A DNA stretch of 30,670 nt, from assembly GCA_023458315.1 (NCBI GenBank), contig JAEXAH010000048.1, positions 1 to 30,670 on the forward strand, given 5' to 3'. Numbering within the stretch: the stretch's first letter is position 1; each line of letters begins with the position of its first letter. The DNA is from Pseudomonadota bacterium. GTDB taxonomy: Bacteria; Pseudomonadota; Alphaproteobacteria; Rhodospirillales; Magnetospirillaceae. Position numbers and translations under genes: made by a program. The notes under the pieces are model-generated. The model saw only the letters and a list, made by a program, of their open reading frames with translations. It was not told where the DNA came from and did not search any database. Positions 1-7,662 of this stretch are shown here, piece after piece.

Positions 1-108
1 TCCTACGACCAGATCGTCGCCCTCTGCTGCCATGCCTGGAACCGCCTCGTGGACCAACCGTGGAAGATCATGTCCATCGGCCGTCGCCAGTGGGCTCATG
101 GGTTCTGA
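1..108 (+). pseudogene. IS630-family transposase, C-terminal fragment (cut by window edge)
   Basis: Frame 1 reads 35 codons from the first base to a TGA at 106-108. The peptide ends with W-N-R-L-V-D-Q-P-W-K-I-M-S-I-G followed by W-A-H-G-F, which resembles the extreme C-terminus of IS630-family DDE transposases. The 5' part is outside the window, so it cannot be said whether the gene is intact. It lies in the cargo side of the Tn7-like element and is probably an insertion within it. I could not fix the terminal inverted repeat of the IS; it should lie shortly after the stop codon. Confidence 0.6.
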
Positions 109-376
109 TCAATGCAGGTTGGTATTAGAGCTCATCCGAATGCGCGCATGGCGGATGCCTGACTTGATGAGGATGGCGTCGCCGCTCAACCGGCTACGCT
201 TCATAAGTCCGTCCTCTCAATGAGGCCGGACACCGCTTCAAATTGGAGGAAATTTCCCAAGGAAGGTCAATATAAGCCCTACCAGAACATCACAAACCAG
301 GCCTTCCCTATACATGCACGATTTCTTATAACAATTAATCGTGAGATAAACATGTAAAAACCATTATCGCAATTAC
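109..376. other. Intergenic stretch, relatively AT-rich, no gene seen
   Basis: These 268 bases separate the transposase fragment from the 3' end of the ATPase-TPR gene. The right half (about 240-376) is clearly richer in A and T than the genes around it. No convincing coding frame, tRNA or Rho-independent terminator was seen. Tn7-like end repeats such as those next to glmS are absent, so this is not the transposon left end. Confidence 0.5.
317..343. repeat. 7-bp inverted repeat downstream of the ATPase-TPR gene
   Basis: CACGATT (317-323) is repeated inverted as AATCGTG (337-343) around a 13-base AT-rich loop. A weaker outer pair, ACATG (312-316) and CATGT (351-355), flanks it. It sits 33 bases past the stop codon of the minus-strand operon and could act as an RNA hairpin at the transcript end. 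No run of T follows it on the minus strand, so it is not a standard terminator. Confidence 0.3.
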
Positions 377-2836
377 TCACTTCTCAATACGGTGGCCACC
401 CACCCTCTCAATTTGCTCTTCCAATGCCCTGACGCCATCCAAATCCCCTACCTTTCTTAGTATTTCGGCCAAATTTTTCATGCCGCTCAGCGTGTAGGGA
501 TGACTCGGACCGAGGACATGGCCAATAACTTCCAACGCCTCCTTTTGCAAGATTTTTGCACCAATTAAATCACCTTGGGCATGCAGGGTGTCGGCCAGAC
601 AATTCATACTCGAAATAGTATCTGGATGATCTGGGCCGAGGACACGACGACGAGCCTCCAACACCTGCTCCCCAAGTGCCTTGGCACGGAGTAAGTCGCC
701 CTGCACAAACAGTGTGCCGGCCAAATTAGCGATGCTAGTCAGGGTGTCGGGGTGATCGGACCCAAGAACGCGGCGACGCCCTTCCAGCACGCCCTCTTCC
801 AATGCCATGGCCCTGGTCAGTTCGCCCTGCGCACGCAATGTGTCTGCTAAGTTGTTCATGCTAATAAGAGTATGAGGGTGGTCGGGTCCGAGAATGCGGC
901 GACGAGCCTCCAGAACCTCTTCCTCCAACATTTGGGCCTCGTCCAGATCTCCCAACGCAAAAAGAGTACTAGCCAAGTTGTTAATGCTAGTTAAGGTATC
1001 TGGATGGTCAGGCCCCAAAATGCGGCGCCGGCTGTCTAGGACTTCCTCTTCCAAGGTTCTGGCGTAAGCGAGTTCGCCTTGACCATATAGAGTGCTCGCC
1101 AGATTGTTCATCGCGGTGAGAGTATCTGGGTGATCAGGCCCGAGGATACGACGGCTCGAAATCAGCACCTCCTCTTGCACTTCCCTCGCGCCATTCAAGT
1201 CGCCCTGGCCGTAGAGAGTGCTGGCCAAGTCATTCATACTGGTTAGGGTATCGTGATGGTCCCGACCAAGAATGCGGCGGCGCCCCTCTAGCACCTGCTC
1301 TTGCAATGCCCTGGCACCAATCAAATCGCCCTGAGCCTGCAAAGTGCTCGCCAGATCATTCATGCAGGTGAGAGTGGTGGGATGGTCTGGCCCGACGCTT
1401 CTTTGGGAAAGCTCCAGCACCTCCTTCCAAACTTCTCCAGCCTTGCGATACTCTCCACGTTCATAATACGACTTAGCGACCCCTCGTTTTTCTGCAATGA
1501 TTTTGTCACCATCCGCCGACTTAGCCGCGGACACCTCCATATCTCTAAGTAAGGAATTTAGTGCCTGGCGATCCCCGAGTAACCCTAAAGCCTGTCGTAG
1601 GAGAGCCTGGCTACGAACAGTTTGAGGCGCACTAGCTCCGAGAATGCGCCGAGATCGATAGAACAGATCCTCAAGCAGCACACGGGCCATACCCGGATCG
1701 TTGCTCCTTAAGCACTGGTCAGCATGTCGGTAAATGACACCAAGGGTGCGAGGGTCGTCGGGGCCGTAAAGTTCGTGGTGACAGGTGACCACTTCGGCCA
1801 AAATGGCCACTCTTTCGCCAGGAGTGGTCGCATCCTCGAACGCACCCTCTAATTCCCGAAGTTGCCGCTCGCGCCATTCCACCTGGTATGCGGAGTCGCT
1901 CATTTCTACACAGGCCCAATCCAAGCCGCTATCGATCAACCGCCCCAGCTTGGCATAGGCTGCGGCCAACGATCCCGAGTCGTTAATATCGGAGGGCCGC
2001 TCATAAACCGGTAGGCGTTCGCCAAAACTCCAATAGGCGACCTGAGGCAGATAAAGCGTATCGAGTACAGCTTTTGCGGAAACGTCCTGGCTGAGCCAGT
2101 CCGAAAAGAACTCGCTCATGTGCTCGGCGATCCTCGGGCGCCATTGCTCTGACTGCTCGAATTCAGCGCGCCGCTCATCACGACTAAGCAGCGGTAGCGC
2201 CCGCAACCGCCAGCGGTCTTCTGGTAGATTTTCCTGAGCAAGCTTAGCGCGACGAATAACGTCGGCGCACCCCTGGACGCTTTGGTCGTTGGCCGTGAAC
2301 AGCAAGACCAAAACATCGGGAAAAAGGATGGTGCAGATCCCGCCAATGTCGGAAATGCCGGTTCGGCTGTCGATCAGCACATAATCGTACTCCTGCTGCC
2401 ACTGCCGTCGCAGGTCGATCAATGCATCCCCGAATCTGAGGGTCTCATCCGCAAACAGGACATCGTAATTTAAAGATTGAGCGCGGCGGATGTACGCACC
2501 ATCATCGCGACCAGCGGAGATCAGGTGCAGGCAGCCTCGACCGCCATCTATGTCGAGGCGTATCAGCGCATCCTGCCACAGACATGGTCGACGATCTTGA
2601 AGGGAAATTAGCATATCGACCACACCCGGGCGCTCAGTTCGCGCGGCGTCCTTCGGAAGAGCGGCGAAATAGCGCTCAAGACCAGGGGCCTCCAGGTCGA
2701 AATCGACTACCAGCACCCGCCGTCCCCAGCGGGCCAGCAGCGTTGCCACGTTGGCCAGTGCCATCGTACGCCCCACGCCGCCCTTATAGGAGTAAAAGGT
2801 CAGAACCGTGCCTGGCCGACGCTTTTCCATCGCCAT
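377..2836 (-). CDS. KGGVGR-variant ParA/MinD-like ATPase with C-terminal TPR array
   Basis: This is a protein of about 819 residues. The N-terminus has a deviant Walker A, KGGVGRT (residues 18-24), in which the usual final lysine is arginine. A VVDFDLEAPG motif (about 43-52) and a Walker B-like VLIDSRTG follow, as in the KGGVGR-variant branch of ParA/MinD ATPases. A middle helical region leads to eight 42-residue tetratricopeptide repeats with the core GPDHPDTLTSMNNLA, like kinesin-light-chain TPRs; two more degenerate units precede them. An upstream TTG at 2926 would extend the frame 82 bases into the TIR gene. I prefer the ATG at 2836, 8 bases after the TIR stop, giving translational coupling; an ATG at 2830 is also possible. 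Its two upstream neighbours are TIR proteins, so it is probably the sensor or scaffold of a TIR defence operon. The role is inferred. Confidence 0.85.
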   Translation of the reverse strand: MAMEKRRPGTVLTFYSYKGGVGRTMALANVATLLARWGRRVLVVDFDLEAPGLERYFAALPKDAARTERPGVVDMLISLQDRRPCLWQDALIRLDIDGGRGCLHLISAGRDDGAYIRRAQSLNYDVLFADETLRFGDALIDLRRQWQQEYDYVLIDSRTGISDIGGICTILFPDVLVLLFTANDQSVQGCADVIRRAKLAQENLPEDRWRLRALPLLSRDERRAEFEQSEQWRPRIAEHMSEFFSDWLSQDVSAKAVLDTLYLPQVAYWSFGERLPVYERPSDINDSGSLAAAYAKLGRLIDSGLDWACVEMSDSAYQVEWRERQLRELEGAFEDATTPGERVAILAEVVTCHHELYGPDDPRTLGVIYRHADQCLRSNDPGMARVLLEDLFYRSRRILGASAPQTVRSQALLRQALGLLGDRQALNSLLRDMEVSAAKSADGDKIIAEKRGVAKSYYERGEYRKAGEVWKEVLELSQRSVGPDHPTTLTCMNDLASTLQAQGDLIGARALQEQVLEGRRRILGRDHHDTLTSMNDLASTLYGQGDLNGAREVQEEVLISSRRILGPDHPDTLTAMNNLASTLYGQGELAYARTLEEEVLDSRRRILGPDHPDTLTSINNLASTLFALGDLDEAQMLEEEVLEARRRILGPDHPHTLISMNNLADTLRAQGELTRAMALEEGVLEGRRRVLGSDHPDTLTSIANLAGTLFVQGDLLRAKALGEQVLEARRRVLGPDHPDTISSMNCLADTLHAQGDLIGAKILQKEALEVIGHVLGPSHPYTLSGMKNLAEILRKVGDLDGVRALEEQIERVGGHRIEK
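400..1400 (-). repeat. Eight tandem 126-bp units encoding TPRs
   Basis: The 3' half of the ATPase gene consists of eight consecutive units of 126 bases. Each encodes a 42-residue repeat with the core (V/I)LG-x-DHP-x-TL and an A-x-GDL-x-x-A segment. The units are similar at DNA level but not identical, so they arose by duplication and have since diverged. Unit number could change by recombination between copies. These are coding repeats, not a CRISPR array, since no unique spacers alternate with a constant repeat. Confidence 0.8.
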
Positions 2837-2844
2837 ATCCGTTG

Positions 2845-3447
2845 TCAGAGCCGAGGGGGGAGCGACATGGTTGCTACCATGTCCGGGCGCAGTGGAGCGG
2901 AGTCCTCCGGCATCAACAATGGCCAATTGGGGTCGTGTTGATGCACTACCGGGAGCAAGCAGGCAAGCAAATTGGCCAATCGATCGACTTCCTCTTCAAA
3001 TTGAGCGAACCTTTCAGACTTGCGCCAGCCGTCTTCCGTATGCCTGAACTCGTGGAAGTCTAGAGGCTTTGGGGCCGCATCCCCCATCAGGGCGTCGTAA
3101 TTCTCGCAGTCCCTCCAGCGAATTGGAATGCGCAGGGAATGGCATCCGTCAATAAGCCCGGCCGCCTGCTCTCGGGCCTCGAATGTCTTCCATTCGGCGG
3201 AACACCAATTGGATTGAAAATAGGGTGGTGAAAGGATCGGCATCAATATCTTCGCCCGCTGAAGGGCCTGAAGAACAGCTTGACGCGGAATTGCCCCCTC
3301 CTGGATAGATTCATCACAAAAGATATGGACCGGCCCGTGGAGTGACTCCAACCGCTTCGTCAACTCCGGAATAAATTGGCGTTGCAGCCACTGCCGACCA
3401 AGGTCATTGCGCTTGTAACTTATAAATATATCGTATTGGTAACCCAT
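2845..3447 (-). CDS. TIR-domain protein
   Basis: A 200-residue protein that is essentially one TIR domain. It opens with YDIFISYKRND (strand A, residues 5-15), has the FCDESIQEG loop (about 43-51), and carries ILSPPYFQSNWCSAEW with Glu85 at the position of the catalytic glutamate of NAD-cleaving TIRs. The C-terminal ~60 residues are not recognised. The ATG at 3447 is preceded by an AGG about 7 bases upstream. The gene starts 54 bases after the stop of the ThsB-like TIR gene and ends just before the ATPase-TPR gene, so all three are likely one operon. A role as the NAD-consuming effector is inferred from the family. Confidence 0.85.
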   Translation of the reverse strand: MGYQYDIFISYKRNDLGRQWLQRQFIPELTKRLESLHGPVHIFCDESIQEGAIPRQAVLQALQRAKILMPILSPPYFQSNWCSAEWKTFEAREQAAGLIDGCHSLRIPIRWRDCENYDALMGDAAPKPLDFHEFRHTEDGWRKSERFAQFEEEVDRLANLLACLLPVVHQHDPNWPLLMPEDSAPLRPDMVATMSLPPRL

Positions 3448-3501
3448 GATAGACCTATGCAGGAAGGACGGATGGCCAGCGCACTACAGAGGCAACTGCC
3501 A

Positions 3502-4035
3502 TCACCAGCGAGTCCCTGTTCTATTATTTGCAAAACTGTCCCGAGAATTGTCGGGAAGAACGGCGTCCCGGCGCTGAAAAGCCTCATGGATCCAAGCCTG
3601 GATTGCCCGGGCATCTTGGGTCCACGCATAGAGCTTGGCGAACCCACTCTCCACGTTGTCATACAGGCGCGGCGGGATCGTTTGTGGATCGTAGCGATTG
3701 TTCACAAGAGGATAGGTCGGCAAGAAAATGCCCAACAAGCCCGAGCGAGAAGAACTCTTGGTTTCCCGGATGCTAGATCCGATTTCCCAATCCACATGCT
3801 TTCGCTGCCAAGTCTGGGTTCCGATTAGAACGACAGTGACGGTGCTGTCAGCCAAATATTCATCGCGTATTTTTTGACGAATGGTTTCCGTCTTTATGTT
3901 GGGATCGATGTCGCCGATCTGGACGGAGCGCATCACCGCGATATCAGTGTGGATGCATTGCCGCTCAAACTGGTCCCGGTACCATTGGTCGTTGGCATGG
4001 TGATAACTAACGAAAACCTTGTGCCTATAAGTCAT
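3502..4035 (-). CDS. ThsB-like TIR protein (DUF1863 type)
   Basis: A 177-residue protein beginning KVFVSYHHANDQWYRDQF, with VTVVLIGTQTWQRKHVDWEI at about 66-85. This pattern fits the MTH538/DUF1863 TIR-like family that includes the ThsB subunit of Thoeris. Glu84 in the VDWEI motif is the likely catalytic residue. In Thoeris, ThsB makes a cyclic ADP-ribose-type signal that activates the separate effector ThsA. No ThsA with SIR2-SLOG architecture is encoded beside it here; the neighbours are another TIR and a KGGVGR ATPase. The start ATG has a good upstream site, GGGGGA, 5 bases away. It is the first gene of the operon. Signal synthesis is inferred. Confidence 0.8.
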   Translation of the reverse strand: MTYRHKVFVSYHHANDQWYRDQFERQCIHTDIAVMRSVQIGDIDPNIKTETIRQKIRDEYLADSTVTVVLIGTQTWQRKHVDWEIGSSIRETKSSSRSGLLGIFLPTYPLVNNRYDPQTIPPRLYDNVESGFAKLYAWTQDARAIQAWIHEAFQRRDAVLPDNSRDSFANNRTGTRW

Positions 4036-4082
4036 AATCGTCCCCCAAGAGGCAGCGAAGACGCCTGAATGTAAATTTTACG

Positions 4083-4111
4083 ATTATATCACATCACCCT
4101 TATGGCCCCAC
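4083..4111 (-). promoter_or_regulatory. Possible promoter of the TIR-TIR-ATPase operon
   Basis: On the minus strand a perfect TATAAT lies at 4088-4083, about 48 bases before the start codon of the first gene. No good -35 hexamer lies 16-18 bases upstream, so only the -10 element supports the call. The region is AT-rich compared with the genes on both sides. Confidence 0.35.
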
Positions 4112-4164
4112 GCTTGACTGCGAGGCGCCGACCATTCGAACTGGCGCAAGCGTAGTTTCCGCAC

Positions 4165-4593
4165 CTAGTTGGATTTGACAGTCAGACCCGGGAAATGCGG
4201 AATGAGTGCGGCCGACGCCTGGTCCACTGTTCGGAGTTGGCATTGCCAAAGGACCACGACGCGCCATCCCATTGCTTCTAGTCTGGTATAATTGGCTGCG
4301 TCACGCGCCACGTTCTCGCTGAATTTTCGCTCCCAGAACTCGACATTGGATTTTGGGGTGGTCGTTCGTTTGCACCCGTGATGCCGGTGCCAGAAGCAAC
4401 CGTTTACGAACACGACGGTCCGCCATTTTCGCAATACGAGATCAGGTCGGCCAGGAAGGCCTGACGGGTGAAGGCGGAAGCGCAATCCGAGCTTATGAGC
4501 CGCACGTCGAACGAGAATTTCTGGCGATGTGTTTTTGTGCTTCACCGAACGCATAATCGCCGATCGGCGCTCGGGAGACACGATGTCAGTCAC
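4165..4593 (-). CDS. vsr: Very short patch repair-type endonuclease (Vsr family)
   Basis: A 142-residue protein of normal Vsr length (E. coli Vsr is about 156). It has the family opening with SPERRSAIMRSVKHKNTSPE, then GLPGRPDLVL with catalytic Asp51, and VFVNGCFWHRHHGC with His69 and the zinc-binding Cys/His residues. E. coli Vsr has His at position 64; here it is Asn, which I believe occurs in other Vsr-like proteins of restriction clusters. Vsr nicks next to T:G mismatches created by deaminated 5-methylcytosine; in clusters like this one it may serve as the restriction nuclease. The start is GTG at 4593, 11 bases after the ATPase stop, so it is the third gene of the methyltransferase operon. 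Confidence 0.9.
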   Translation of the reverse strand: MTDIVSPERRSAIMRSVKHKNTSPEILVRRAAHKLGLRFRLHPSGLPGRPDLVLRKWRTVVFVNGCFWHRHHGCKRTTTPKSNVEFWERKFSENVARDAANYTRLEAMGWRVVVLWQCQLRTVDQASAALIPHFPGLTVKSN

Positions 4594-4604
4594 CGTTGAA
4601 CGCC

Positions 4605-6290
4605 TTACGTCTCGATGAGGTGCCGCAAGATTGGAACGATCTCATCGCGGATTTGGAATGCCTCAGATCTATGTATCTGCTGATCCACATCATGGACGGC
4701 CGCGTTCAGCATCTTCTGGCGTGCGGAAACCCGCGATAGGCTGTGCTTGAGCTTGTTGAGCTTGGCAATATCGAGAACGTCGGGATTGTTGGTCAGAAAG
4801 CCAAGAAGCTCATCAAAATTCGGCGCCGTCCGTTTCTCCACGGCCGCCGTCATCTTCAGCCCCTTCTCCTTGCGGCGCTCAATGGCGTACTGCTTGGCCG
4901 CAGTGTAATGGCCATACCTGCGCAAATACACGGTTGCGCTTGCCTCGAACAGGTTGCGAATTAACGCCAACCCTGAATAAGGCAGCCAGTGCATATCAAG
5001 TCTCTTGCCTTCATGAATGAGCGCAAGATGCCTGTCGTTGCAGTGACGTTCATCCACATCAAGGGGCAGGACAGTTCGATATTGGTTGTGGTCTTCCTTT
5101 ATCGTCGGCTTAATGACAATCCCTTTGGTGTCGTTCTTTTTTCCTTTTTCTCCTCCGTCGGGGGCGGGGGGAGGAGAAGGCGGAATGTACTCGCCTTTCT
5201 TCTTCTTTCGCTTCACCTGATTGCAGTAACTGCGCCAGCTCTTGGTGAAACGCTTCATTTCCTCAAGAGCGGCGCGATATGCTTTGTTATTCAGATCGAT
5301 ATCGGTCTTGGCCGTATTCCAGGGCAGCTTCGACGGGTCCGGGTGCGTGAATTCGGCGTATCCAACGAAGCCGTAGAATTCCGAGTGGAAATCGGATTCC
5401 CAGCCGGTTTCCCAGCCGGTGTTGCCAATGACGATGGTTCGATCGTTGCAGAGAATATTCCAACCATATTGGCTGGTTAGACCGTCATTCCGCTGCTTGT
5501 CGTAATCTTTTTCAAGCGAGAACCTGTGCTCTATGTGCTGACCAACCTTCAGATAAATATAAACACCATCATCCGTCTTAAAGAATTTCTCCTCGCCGTC
5601 GTACGGACTGTCCGGCCGGACTTGCACTTCCCTATTTTTTGCGAGGGTGCCATTCACCTTGATCTTTAGGCCCTTCTCAATGAAGCGCCCATATCTTTGC
5701 CCAATCTCTTCCCTAAGACCGTCGACATATTTCTTGTCGCCGAAATGCGAGCTGATTTCGACCGAAGGCTCCGTTCCCTCAATGGTCGTGCCGATTTTGC
5801 CGGAGCTCCGAAACCGCTTCGCCGGCAACAACCAGCTTTCTTCCTTCAGGTAATCGTCAATATCCAGGACGAGTTCGGCTCGCTCCGCCCCGGTATCCGT
5901 TTTCAGATGCGAGACGCGGCCGAGTTTGAAAAGGGCGCGGTTAAGGCCGACACCAAAAATGCCGATCCCCATGTCGTGGTCAGACCGTTGCCCGAATTTC
6001 AAGACCATCGTTTGCAGCTTCTCAACGTCGATGCCGCCGCAATTGTCCTGTATCGTGTAGCCGGTTCCGCTGAGCTTTATCTCGATCGAATACCCGGCAT
6101 ACGAATCCGGAAAATTGGTTCTGTCCTCGATGCCGAGTTTGTCGAAGATGCTGTCCCGCGCCGCATCCACCGCGTTGTCGATAAGGTCGAAGAGGCAGGC
6201 GCGCTCGCTGATGTCGCGAGTGAGGCTGTTCACCACAGCCTCTTTCGTCGGGGAGGTATCTACTTCGATCAGCTCGCCAATGTCCGCCAT
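4605..6290 (-). CDS. MORC-like GHKL ATPase of a restriction-modification cluster
   Basis: A 561-residue protein with an N-terminal GHKL (Hsp90/MutL-type) ATPase fold. The N box is LFDLIDNAVDAA (residues 33-44), the second motif is DNCGGID (82-88), and the glycine-rich lid is GIGIFGVGLNRALFKLG (108-124). The general-base position, usually Glu (as in MutL ELVEN), is Asp35 here, while the Mg-binding Asn39 is kept. A Lys/Pro-rich linker (about 360-390) separates the ATPase-transducer part from an alpha-helical C-terminus. Prokaryotic MutL/MORC-like ATPases are known partners of DNA methylases and Vsr-like nucleases. It lies between a cytosine methyltransferase and vsr, with a GGGGGAG site 7 bases before the ATG. 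It may act as the ATP-driven clamp that couples recognition to cleavage; this is inferred. Confidence 0.85.
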   Translation of the reverse strand: MADIGELIEVDTSPTKEAVVNSLTRDISERACLFDLIDNAVDAARDSIFDKLGIEDRTNFPDSYAGYSIEIKLSGTGYTIQDNCGGIDVEKLQTMVLKFGQRSDHDMGIGIFGVGLNRALFKLGRVSHLKTDTGAERAELVLDIDDYLKEESWLLPAKRFRSSGKIGTTIEGTEPSVEISSHFGDKKYVDGLREEIGQRYGRFIEKGLKIKVNGTLAKNREVQVRPDSPYDGEEKFFKTDDGVYIYLKVGQHIEHRFSLEKDYDKQRNDGLTSQYGWNILCNDRTIVIGNTGWETGWESDFHSEFYGFVGYAEFTHPDPSKLPWNTAKTDIDLNNKAYRAALEEMKRFTKSWRSYCNQVKRKKKKGEYIPPSPPPAPDGGEKGKKNDTKGIVIKPTIKEDHNQYRTVLPLDVDERHCNDRHLALIHEGKRLDMHWLPYSGLALIRNLFEASATVYLRRYGHYTAAKQYAIERRKEKGLKMTAAVEKRTAPNFDELLGFLTNNPDVLDIAKLNKLKHSLSRVSARQKMLNAAVHDVDQQIHRSEAFQIRDEIVPILRHLIET

Positions 6291-6342
6291 TCCTCAACTC
6301 CCCCGCGATAAGGCTAGTCCAATTGGTCTAGCGGATTAGCCT

Positions 6343-7494
6343 CTACGCTGCAAGTGAAGCGCGCATACGCGACGATATCTTCGCCATGAGGCCGCGAGAG
6401 ACGAACGGGGAGACGCTGTTCCCGATCATTCGGAAGCTATGCCACTTCGCATGATGGAAGACGAACCAGTCAGGGAAGCCCTGGAGGCGTGCCGCCTCGC
6501 GCACGGTGATTACCCGCCCCTCACCAGGATGGAGTGGTCGGACGGCCTGGAAAGCGCCTTTGTCGGCTCCGGTGCCCGCGCGGAGAGTCGGACTGAGGCC
6601 ATTCCACTCCAGCCGGTAGGACTTGCTCACAGTATCGCTCTTCCCCCCTGGGACGCTGGCGTAGCGTTGGGCCACAGCCTCGCTGTGCCTGGTGAGGAAT
6701 AGGCCTGAGACGCACCCCTCTTTGTGAAATGCGCGAGCCTCGCTCCAGCCCAGGCCAGGCGGAGGCGCTGCGCGGAGCTGTTTGGCATACTTGGACAGCG
6801 GAGCCCCGATCTCCGGGTATCGCGCCCAGCCGAAGTTCATCTCATCTTTGTCTTCTGGGATGGGGGGCGGCAGGTCCGATATGGCATCTTGAACCGTCGA
6901 CAACCGCGAGGGCTCGACGGGCTGGATCATATCGACCGTAATCGGATCCACCTCCGCAGGGTCATATCCGACCACCACCACGCGGCGCCGCTTGGTTGCC
7001 GCTCCGAAGTGGGCTGCATTTACGATCACCGGATCGAGGACGCAATAGGTTCCCGAAACCTGCTCCATGGCGGACATAAGCATGTCCACATTCTCGCCAT
7101 CGAGCAGGCCTTCCACGTTCTCCATAATGAAGAATTTCGGACGCAACTCTTGCACATGACGGTAAAAATGGCCGATCAGACTGTTTCGCGGATCATCCTT
7201 TTGCCGCTTTCCGATCCAACTGAAACCTTGGCACGGCGGTCCGCCGATAAGCGCATCCGGACGAGTATTTCCAATGAATTGACGCCACGCAGAGGCGTCC
7301 ACGTCCGCCACGCTTCCTCGAATCGCCTTGGTGCCTGGAAAGTTTTTTCGGTACGCCGACTGTAAGGTCGGGTCGACGTCGATGGCTACGAGCGAGCGGA
7401 ACCCCGCCATTTCGGCACCGAGCGAGAAGCCGCCACAACCACAGAACAAATCAACAACAGTGCCAGTCGGCGCGCCACTCCCCCCAGCCATCAC
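6343..7494 (-). CDS. DNA (cytosine-5) methyltransferase
   Basis: A 383-residue protein with all main C5-methyltransferase motifs. Motif I is VVDLFCGCGGFSLG (about 13-26), motif IV is GGPPCQGFSW with nucleophile Cys88, motif VI is MENVEGL, and motif VIII is KRRRVVVVG. Motif IX is around LSPTLRAG, and motif X is MIGNSVSP near the C-terminus. It transfers a methyl group from S-adenosylmethionine to cytosine in a specific site; the variable region between VIII and IX sets the target, which cannot be read by eye. A GTG at 7494 has AGGAG 6 bases upstream, while the ATG at 7491 has it 9 bases away; either may be used. It is the first gene of an operon with the MORC-like ATPase (52-base gap) and vsr. 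Confidence 0.95.
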   Translation of the reverse strand: MMAGGSGAPTGTVVDLFCGCGGFSLGAEMAGFRSLVAIDVDPTLQSAYRKNFPGTKAIRGSVADVDASAWRQFIGNTRPDALIGGPPCQGFSWIGKRQKDDPRNSLIGHFYRHVQELRPKFFIMENVEGLLDGENVDMLMSAMEQVSGTYCVLDPVIVNAAHFGAATKRRRVVVVGYDPAEVDPITVDMIQPVEPSRLSTVQDAISDLPPPIPEDKDEMNFGWARYPEIGAPLSKYAKQLRAAPPPGLGWSEARAFHKEGCVSGLFLTRHSEAVAQRYASVPGGKSDTVSKSYRLEWNGLSPTLRAGTGADKGAFQAVRPLHPGEGRVITVREAARLQGFPDWFVFHHAKWHSFRMIGNSVSPFVSRGLMAKISSRMRASLAA

Positions 7495-7585
7495 ATACCA
7501 CTCCTAGCTGTTTAGGATGGCATGATGACAAGTTTTTCACACTTTGTCGACCGGCAATAAAAATTAGAAAAATCAATGCATAAGC

Positions 7586-7613
7586 AAAAATGCGCCGGAG
7601 GGCGCCGCTTTTT
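7586..7613 (-). terminator. Rho-independent terminator of the DUF4231-TIR-TIR-SLOG operon
   Basis: GCGCC (7592-7596), loop GGAG and GGCGC (7601-7605) form a compact GC hairpin. On the minus strand it is followed by ATTTTTGC, about 58 bases past the stop codon of the SLOG gene. A T run also follows it on the plus strand, so it could work in both directions. It also shields the start of the methyltransferase operon from read-through. Confidence 0.65.
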
Positions 7614-7662
7614 AGGCCCGATTTGTCCACAGCAAATCAGCGGCTGTACACGTTGCGCGACC

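Noticed and set aside
400..1400. Tandem repeats considered as CRISPR
   Set aside because: The units are 126 bases, in frame and translated as TPRs; there is no short constant repeat with unique spacers.
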